Assembly: GCA_034435015.1 (NCBI GenBank)
Contig: DAOTYH010000052.1
Span: forward strand, 27,100 to 91,099
Origin: DAOTYH01 sp034435015
Lineage (GTDB): Bacteria > Chloroflexota > Anaerolineae > Aggregatilineales > UBA3940
Reading direction: 5' to 3'
DNA length: 64,000 nucleotides
Shown: in pieces, positions 59,487 to 64,000 of the stretch
How the letters are laid out: each line of letters starts with the position of its first letter
How positions within the stretch are numbered: the stretch's first letter is position 1
Notes under the pieces: model-generated
Told to the model about the DNA's origin: nothing
Seen by the model: the letters and a program-made list of their open reading frames with translations, nothing else
The model's database searches: none
Position numbers and translations under genes: made by a program

Positions 59487-60434
59487 GTGAACCAACCAAA
59501 GCCAGATAAGGCTGAAAAGCCTGTTGAGCCAGAGAACAAGATCGTCGAGCCTCCGCCTGATCCGTCAACAGACACCCAGCGTCTGCGGCCCATATCAAGG
59601 GATGAGGCCTCGGCGGCTTTCTCACAGGCATTGTTGAGTGAGCGTATCAAGAAGCTGATGGAGAAGGCCGGTTCGGCTCCTGTCTCCTCCAGTGCCTCGA
59701 CCCAGTCGCTTGCCACAACCCAGCCGCTCAAGCGGGATGTGAAGGCAGAGGCGTCCAGCCCTGCTCCGGCTGAGACTTCCAAGCCTTCCCTGACGCAGGC
59801 TGTGCCTCCGGCCTCCACGGCGGCCAAACCCGCTCAAGCTGTGCCTTCTGCCTCGTCGGGCACAGCGCCGGCTGGGAGTGCTCCTCCGCCCTTGCCGGCG
59901 GCAAAACCGGCTGAGTCTGCCGCCCCTCCGCCGCCTGTCTCAAAGCCGGCTGAGACACAACAGGCTAAACCCCAGCCAGCGCCGCTCCAGCCTCAGCCTG
60001 CCCCGGCCTCTGCCTCCGGTGCAGGTGGTGCTCAGCCGTGGCGTGTGATCTTTCAGACCGTTACCAATGAGCCGAAAGCGATTGGCACGGAGGTCCGCCA
60101 TGCTGTTGTCATCGGGCGTACCGACCCCCGGTCGAACCTCAAGCCGGATATAGACCTTGCCCCGCATGACGCACAGGCATACGGTGTCTCGCGCCAGCAT
60201 GCCCTTCTGCTCCCAACCGACAGCGGCCTCAGCCTGATCGATCTGGACAGCACCAATGGGACATGGATCAACGGCCTGTACCTCCAGCCCGGCCTGCGCT
60301 ACAACCTGCGGAGCGGCGACCGCATTGAGCTGGGCACGCTCAAACTGATTGTGCGTGTCGTGGGGCCTGTCTCTGGGCGGGAGAGCAACAAAGAGGTGAC
60401 GGCAGTTTCGCGTACTAAGCCAAAGCGGATGTAG
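59487..60434 (+). CDS. FHA-domain protein with Pro/Ala-rich N terminus
   Basis: A 315-residue protein. Residues 1-195 are Pro/Ala/Lys-rich and probably disordered. A forkhead-associated domain spans about 205-295, with HAVVIGRTDPRSNLKPDIDL, GVSRQHALLL and DLDSTNGTWINGLYL, all typical for phosphothreonine recognition. The start is in doubt: a GTG at 59487 opens this frame, but GAGGGAGAG fits better to an ATG at 59483 that runs MSEPTKAR and stops; deletion of one base would join the two frames as MSEPTKPDKAEK. No kinase lies nearby. The partner is unknown. Confidence 0.88.
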   Translation: MNQPKPDKAEKPVEPENKIVEPPPDPSTDTQRLRPISRDEASAAFSQALLSERIKKLMEKAGSAPVSSSASTQSLATTQPLKRDVKAEASSPAPAETSKPSLTQAVPPASTAAKPAQAVPSASSGTAPAGSAPPPLPAAKPAESAAPPPPVSKPAETQQAKPQPAPLQPQPAPASASGAGGAQPWRVIFQTVTNEPKAIGTEVRHAVVIGRTDPRSNLKPDIDLAPHDAQAYGVSRQHALLLPTDSGLSLIDLDSTNGTWINGLYLQPGLRYNLRSGDRIELGTLKLIVRVVGPVSGRESNKEVTAVSRTKPKRM

Positions 60435-60462
60435 CTTGTCAGGCCTCTCTCAAGGGAAATGC

Positions 60463-60497
60463 AAAGGCGCCCGCCCTGTCAGACAGCGAGCGCCTTT
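60463..60497. terminator. Hairpin between FHA and rplT genes
   Basis: AAAGGCGC (60463-60470) pairs with GCGCCTTT (60490-60497) across a 19-base loop. It separates the convergent FHA and rplT genes; U tract absent. Confidence 0.45.
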
Positions 60498-60531
60498 CTA
60501 TTGGTATGGCCGCAAGGAGAATCCCTCCGGG

Positions 60532-60885
60532 CTAAAGCGCGCTCTTGGCGACTGCCGCGATCTTGGTGAAGGTTTCGGGGTCGCGGGCGGCAATGTTGGC
60601 CAGCGACTTGCGGTCAAGCTCGACGTTAGCTTTCTTCAGCCCATAGATGAGCGAGCTGTAGTTCATCTGGTTTGCGCGTGCGGCCGCGTTGATCCGGATG
60701 ATCCACAGCCGGCGCAGGTCGCGGCGGCGCTTCCGGCGGTCGCAGTAAGCGTACCACAATGAATGCAGCATAGCCTCATTGGCACGGCGGAACAGCTTGT
60801 GGCGGACGCCGTACTGTCCCTTAGCCATCTTGACGATCTTTTTGTGATAGCGGCGGGTAACTACGCCGCCCTTGACTCTGGTCAT
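60532..60885 (-). CDS. rplT: 50S ribosomal protein L20
   Basis: A 117-residue ribosomal protein, normal for L20. The N terminus TRVKGGVVTRRYHKKIVKMA, followed by KGQYGVRHKLFRRANEAML and RRKRRRDLRRLWIIRINAAA, is diagnostic. It assembles early on 23S rRNA and in several bacteria controls the operon by binding its message. It is the third gene of infC-rpmI-rplT, 23 bases after rpmI. The start ATG is at 60885. Confidence 0.98.
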   Translation of the reverse strand: MTRVKGGVVTRRYHKKIVKMAKGQYGVRHKLFRRANEAMLHSLWYAYCDRRKRRRDLRRLWIIRINAAARANQMNYSSLIYGLKKANVELDRKSLANIAARDPETFTKIAAVAKSAL

Positions 60886-60908
60886 AATACCCTCTGCTCT
60901 TTATCGGA

Positions 60909-61160
60909 TTAACCGGGCGGGTTACTCTTGTAAAGCTTGAGATAGGGGGTCAGCCGCTTGATACGCCGTTTGATGCCGGGCGCGACGACCTCTATCATCT
61001 CGCTGAACTGATCCTTGCTCCGGTCAGATTTTTTGCGCCGCAGGTGGCTCTTGGGGCCTTTGGTGCGCATGATCTTGCCTGAGCCGGTCACGCGAAAACG
61101 CTTGGCGGCGGCTTTGTAGGTCTTTAACTTAAAATTGCCAGTTCTCTTTTTCCTGACCAC
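60909..61160 (-). CDS. rpmI: 50S ribosomal protein L35
   Basis: An 83-residue protein, slightly longer than the usual 65, with a C-terminal extension (PYLKLYKSNPPG). The core KLKTYKAAAKRFRVTGSGKI and RRKKSDRSKDQFSEMI are standard. The start is a GTG at 61160 with AGAGGAG ten bases upstream. It sits between infC and rplT; the gap to infC is 105 bases. Confidence 0.96.
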   Translation of the reverse strand: MVRKKRTGNFKLKTYKAAAKRFRVTGSGKIMRTKGPKSHLRRKKSDRSKDQFSEMIEVVAPGIKRRIKRLTPYLKLYKSNPPG

Positions 61161-61265
61161 GCGGTTTCATCTCCTCTGCCCGAAGCTGGGGCCGATACAC
61201 ATCAAAAGGCCGGAGGCACAAGGCATCCGACCTGATGGACCAGACGCCGCCAGCCATATCAGGTG

Positions 61266-61793
61266 CTACTCGCTCTGTTTACTGGGGGCAAGCACCATCA
61301 ACATAGTGCGCCCTTCCATTCCCGGCTCCTGTTCAACTACCGCAATATCTTGCAAATCTTTGGCGATCTCCATCAGGGCTTGACGCGCAATCTCCGGATA
61401 CGTAATTTCGCGTCCGCGGAAACGAATACGCACCCTGACTTTGTTGCCATCCTCCAGCCAGCGCCGGGCATCCCGTACTTTGAAGGAGAGGTGATGCTCA
61501 GTCGTCTTGGGCCGCAGGCGGATCTCTTTGATCTCAACCTGCTTCTGCTGTTTGCGGGCCTCACGCTCCTTCTTGGCCTGCTGGTACTGGAACTTGCCGA
61601 AGTCCATGATCTTGCAGACCGGCGGTTCTGCGTTGGGTGCAACCTCTACTAGATCAAGCTCGGCTTCCTCCGCACGTGCTAGTGCCTCGCGCAGGGGCAC
61701 GACGCCCACGTTCTCACCCGTTTCTGTGATCAGGCGCACTTCACGCGCACGGATGGCTTCATTAATGCGGTAGCTTGACTTACTTATAGCCAA
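61266..61793 (-). CDS. infC: Translation initiation factor IF-3
   Basis: A 175-residue IF-3 that checks start-codon pairing on the 30S subunit. RINEAIRAREVRLITETGEN opens the N domain, then LDLVEVAPNAEPPVCKIMD and FGKFQYQQAKKEREARKQQK; the C domain has VRIRFRGREITYPEIA. The TTG at 61793 sits just two bases after GGAGG in AAGGAGGAG, too close; an ATA two codons later (61787) is eight bases away, at normal spacing, and its sequence ISKSSYRINE matches other infC starts. IF-3 genes often use rare start codons for self-control, so ATA is a serious candidate. Confidence 0.96.
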   Translation of the reverse strand: MAISKSSYRINEAIRAREVRLITETGENVGVVPLREALARAEEAELDLVEVAPNAEPPVCKIMDFGKFQYQQAKKEREARKQQKQVEIKEIRLRPKTTEHHLSFKVRDARRWLEDGNKVRVRIRFRGREITYPEIARQALMEIAKDLQDIAVVEQEPGMEGRTMLMVLAPSKQSE

Positions 61794-61822
61794 CTCCTCC
61801 TTAACTTCAGATATGGCTTCCT

Positions 61823-61905
61823 CTTCGGCAGTCGCTCACTTGCCCTTGACCGTTGCCGAAGGATTGTATCCGGGATCAAAATACCACCAGTCCTTACAAG
61901 GACTG
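61823..61905 (-). promoter_or_regulatory. Structured leader of the infC operon
   Basis: Two stems lie between the promoter and infC: CAGTCCT/AGGACTG (61888-61894 with 61899-61905), and CTTCGGCA/TGCCGAAG (61823-61830 with 61854-61861). Neither has a U tract, so they are more likely protein-binding or translational elements than terminators. L20 and IF-3 both control this operon in other bacteria. Confidence 0.5.
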
Positions 61906-61917
61906 TAAGTTGGGAAG

Positions 61918-61945
61918 ATTATACTGTGCAACTCGGTTTGTGCAA
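61918..61945 (-). promoter_or_regulatory. Strong promoter of the infC-rpmI-rplT operon
   Basis: On the minus strand TTGCAC (61945-61940) and TATAAT (61923-61918) are 16 bases apart. The predicted leader to infC is about 120 bases. Confidence 0.75.
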
Positions 61946-62002
61946 AGATAAAGTCTGCTCTTTTTTTGCGTTGCTGATGCTCTCCTTATACCATTATTTG
62001 GC

Positions 62003-63190
62003 ATGGAGACCCTCTTTGATCGCCTCTTGACCTACGCTGAGATCGACCTGGATGCCATCGCCCACAACATCCGGACTATCATGGCCTATACCGGCCCGGC
62101 AGTCGAGTTGATGGCTGTGCTGAAGGCCAACGCTTACGGGCATGGCGCTGTTCAGATCGCGCGTGCCGCTCTGGCAAATGGGGCGGCCCGCCTGGCCGTC
62201 GCCCGCGTGGATGAAGGCATCCAGCTTCGCCGTGCGGGTATCACGGCCCCTGTCTTGGTGCTAGGGTACTCCCTGCCCGCCGAGTCTGACCTGATCATCT
62301 CGCATGATCTGACCGCTACCGTCAACACGATGGAAGTTGCTCAGGCGCTCTCGCGCCGGGCTTTGGCGCTGGGCAAGACCGTGACCATTCATGTCAAAGT
62401 GGACAGCGGCATGGGGCGCTACGGCCTTCTGCCTGAGGAGGTGTTGCCTTTTCTGGCGCAGGTAACGGCGCTTCCCTGCCTTGACCTTGAGGGGATGTTT
62501 ACCCACTTTGCGTCTGCCGACGAGCTGGATAAATCTTTCACCCGTCGGCAGTTGGCGGTCTTTCTTGATACCTTGCAGGCAGTACGGGAAGCAGGTTACA
62601 CAATTCGTCTGCGCCATGCCGCCAACAGCGCCGCCGCACTTGACCTGCCGGAGACTCACCTTGACGCTGTGCGGGTCGGGATCGCTCTTTACGGCCTGCC
62701 CCCTTCGGACGGCATGACGATCACCCTGCCGCTCAAGCCCGTCCTCTCCTTCAAAAGTCATGTGGCGCGGATTCGGCTGCTGCCGCCCGGTTACAGCATT
62801 GGCTATGGACGGACGTACATCACCTCACGCCCGACGCGCGTGGCTCTTGTGTCTGCCGGTTATGCTGACGGTTATCATCGCTCTCTCTCGAACCGCAGTT
62901 ATGTGCTGATTCGGGGGCGGCGTGCGCCGGTCATAGGCCGTGTCTCGATGGATCAGATCACCGTTGATGTCTCGGACATTGAGGATGTAAGCCAGAATGA
63001 CGAGGTGGTTTTGATCGGTTCGCAGGGCAAGGTTTCAGTCACTGCCACTGAGCTGGGTAGTCTTGCCGGGACGATTAACTACGAAATCCTGACCAGTATG
63101 TCGCCGCGCGTCCCACGGGTCTATGTTCGGGGCGGCGAGGTAGTCGAGGTCACTGGGCTGAACCACAACAACCATTCCAGCCACTATTGA
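62003..63190 (+). CDS. alr: Alanine racemase
   Basis: A 395-residue PLP enzyme making D-alanine for peptidoglycan. Lys41 in AVLKANAYGHGAVQIA is the PLP lysine. The second catalytic base, a tyrosine, lies in the GYSIGYGRTYITS region; VDSGMGRYGLLPE and RHAANSAAALDLPETHLDAV are conserved, and GRVSMDQITVDVSDIE is typical. The start ATG at 62003 lacks an obvious SD. It is divergent from the infC operon. The length and order are normal. Confidence 0.97.
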   Translation: METLFDRLLTYAEIDLDAIAHNIRTIMAYTGPAVELMAVLKANAYGHGAVQIARAALANGAARLAVARVDEGIQLRRAGITAPVLVLGYSLPAESDLIISHDLTATVNTMEVAQALSRRALALGKTVTIHVKVDSGMGRYGLLPEEVLPFLAQVTALPCLDLEGMFTHFASADELDKSFTRRQLAVFLDTLQAVREAGYTIRLRHAANSAAALDLPETHLDAVRVGIALYGLPPSDGMTITLPLKPVLSFKSHVARIRLLPPGYSIGYGRTYITSRPTRVALVSAGYADGYHRSLSNRSYVLIRGRRAPVIGRVSMDQITVDVSDIEDVSQNDEVVLIGSQGKVSVTATELGSLAGTINYEILTSMSPRVPRVYVRGGEVVEVTGLNHNNHSSHY

Positions 63191-63242
63191 CGCCTCTCGC
63201 TCTCTGCGTTATGATTCGCGCCGGGTCGGCCTAGCGGAATGG

Positions 63243-63271
63243 TTGAGAGAAAAACAGGAGCATGTTATAAT
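63243..63271 (+). promoter_or_regulatory. Strong promoter of the tRNA-tuf cluster
   Basis: TTGAGA (63243-63248) and TATAAT (63266-63271) are 17 bases apart. Transcription would begin about seven bases before the first tRNA. Confidence 0.8.
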
Positions 63272-63284
63272 CCTCCTGCTTAGC

Positions 63285-63357
63285 GCCGACGTAGCTCAGC
63301 CGGTAGAGCAAGCGCCTTGTAAGCGCAAGGTCATGGGTTCGAGTCCCATCGTCGGCT
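63285..63357 (+). tRNA. trnT: tRNA-Thr (anticodon TGT)
   Basis: A 73-base cloverleaf. The acceptor GCCGACG pairs with CGTCGGC, the anticodon loop CTTGTAA gives TGT, and the T arm is GGGTTCGAGTCCC. The discriminator is T and CCA is not encoded. Confidence 0.96.
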
Positions 63358-63382
63358 TAGAGCCGATGAAGGGCGGTCAGAT

Positions 63383-63466
63383 GGGTCGGTGGCCCGAGCG
63401 GCAAAGGGGGCGGACTGTAAATCCGCTGGCGTAACGCCTTCGTAGGTTCGAGTCCTACCCGGCCCA
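63383..63466 (+). tRNA. trnY: tRNA-Tyr (anticodon GTA), copy 1
   Basis: An 84-base class II tRNA with a long variable arm (CTGGCGTAACGCCTTC). Acceptor GGGTCGG pairs with CCGGCCC; anticodon loop CTGTAAA gives GTA. CCA is not encoded (discriminator A). Confidence 0.96.
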
Positions 63467-63521
63467 CTGAGGAACGTCTTGGCAGACGGTGTTTAACAAA
63501 ATAGTTGGTTGATCAGTGAAG

Positions 63522-63605
63522 GGGTCGGTGGCCCGAGCGGCAAAGGGGGCGGACTGTAAATCCGCTGGCGTAACGCCTTCGTAGGTTCGAGTCCTACCCG
63601 GCCCA
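63522..63605 (+). tRNA. trnY: tRNA-Tyr (anticodon GTA), copy 2
   Basis: Identical over all 84 bases to the first copy; flanks differ beyond a few bases, so the duplication is either old and kept alike by selection or gene conversion, or its edges have changed since. Confidence 0.96.
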
Positions 63606-63630
63606 TTGGATCGTTAGCGGCTATTGGCGT

Positions 63631-63706
<76 letters not shown>

Positions 63707-63739
63707 CCTTCTCTTCATCAAGCTGTTGACGGCCAAAAT

Positions 63740-63815
63740 GCCCACGTAGCTCAGCCGGTAGAGCACGTTCTTGGTAAGAACGGGGTCATGGGTTCGAATC
63801 CCATCGTGGGCTCCA
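63740..63815 (+). tRNA. trnT: tRNA-Thr (anticodon GGT)
   Basis: Acceptor GCCCACG pairs with CGTGGGC; anticodon loop TTGGTAA gives GGT. The discriminator is T and CCA is encoded (63813-63815). It is the last tRNA before tuf, 80 bases away. Confidence 0.96.
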
Positions 63816-63895
63816 GTTTTCTGTATCCTGACTGGTGTTTGCCCTGAGGGGGCACACTGCTCTCGCTGAGGAGGATGAAGCAGGCATGGGAAAAG

Positions 63896-64000
63896 AGGTA
63901 TTTCAGCGGACGAAGCCGCACGTGAACGTAGGGACGATAGGGCACATAGATCATGGGAAGACGACGTTAACGGCGGCGATCACGAAGGTATTGGCGATGA
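63896..64000 (+). CDS. tuf: Elongation factor Tu, N-terminal part (cut by window edge)
   Basis: The first 35 codons read GKEVFQRTKPHVNVGTIG followed by HIDHGKTTLTAAITKVLAM. GHIDHGKTT is the GTP-binding P-loop of EF-Tu, which delivers aminoacyl-tRNA to the ribosome. The frame is open to the right edge. Codon use is unlike the rest of the window: all six Thr codons are ACG, all three Ala GCG, three of four Gly GGG, and two of three Ile ATA, where neighbours favour ACC, GCC, GGC and ATC. The start ATG is at 63896, following the tRNA cluster. Confidence 0.96.

Noticed and set aside
63243..63434. Plus-strand open frame of 63 codons
   Set aside because: It runs through tRNA-Thr and tRNA-Tyr and is a by-product of their sequence.
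63751..63954. Minus-strand open frame of 67 codons
   Set aside because: It is antisense to tRNA-Thr and tuf and has no independent support.

Overview
This window is a chromosomal segment, with no phage, insertion sequence, CRISPR array or plasmid functions visible. It most resembles a Chloroflexota bacterium of the Anaerolineae type. That is an inference from gene style, not from a marker-gene tree: secreted and membrane proteins with long Thr/Pro stalks, three tandem DUF3048 lipoproteins, a giant TPR protein packed with P-x-W-L motifs, a stand-alone spermidine-synthase-type membrane domain, and GC-rich intergenic hairpins. Most genes favour GC-rich third positions, and Shine-Dalgarno (SD) sites are often good, with GTG and TTG starts in use.

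Layout. 1-4.4 kb: the start of a C69/secernin-like dipeptidase (minus, cut by the left edge), a PpiC-type foldase lipoprotein, three tandem membrane-anchored Thr/Pro-stalk proteins (two share a C-terminal domain with two conserved cysteines), and rsmI. 4.4-6.7 kb: greA behind a hairpin-rich leader, then lysS. 6.8-11.2 kb: a PCu(A)C copper chaperone, a methyltransferase, DedA, a slipin, a DUF1461 membrane protein and a membrane-only spermidine-synthase-like protein. 11.4-16.2 kb: a decayed NYN-domain gene, then a class V aminotransferase next to a fused FAD/Fe-S oxidase, which suggests glycolate/glyoxylate or 2-hydroxyacid metabolism. 16.3-22.1 kb: Nudix hydrolase, LysM lipoprotein, LGFP-like secreted protein, small membrane protein, CoaE with an extra C-terminal domain, OsmC, and an NAGPA-type lipoprotein.

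22.2-31.7 kb: the 1259-residue TPR/PxWL protein, ndk, an rsfS/Mut7-C/thpR operon, a small orphan protein, uvrC, a second Mut7-C protein and an EthD-like protein. 31.7-43.2 kb: a large multi-membrane protein with ectodomain repeats, then a minus-strand polysaccharide cluster (two epimerases, a UDP-sugar dehydrogenase, three glycosyltransferases, a flippase). 43.5-47.4 kb: an aminotransferase-pckA operon with an unusual repeat-bearing upstream region, and a transaldolase-like gene with a ferredoxin. 47.4-51.0 kb: three tandem DUF3048 lipoproteins that appear to lead into the ferredoxin and transaldolase genes as one operon.

51.1-64 kb: a class A penicillin-binding protein, an APH-like kinase, a GMC oxidoreductase, a secreted metalloprotease, a YtxH-like protein, an FHA protein, the infC-rpmI-rplT operon, alr, and a tRNA Thr-Tyr-Tyr-Ala-Thr cluster running into tuf (cut by the right edge). 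Housekeeping genes (greA, lysS, rsmI, coaE, ndk, rsfS, uvrC, infC-rpmI-rplT, alr, tRNAs, tuf) are interleaved with envelope and surface genes. The most unusual items are the PxWL array, the two-cysteine stalk domain, the CoaE fusion, the greA leader, the infC start site and the codon use at the start of tuf.
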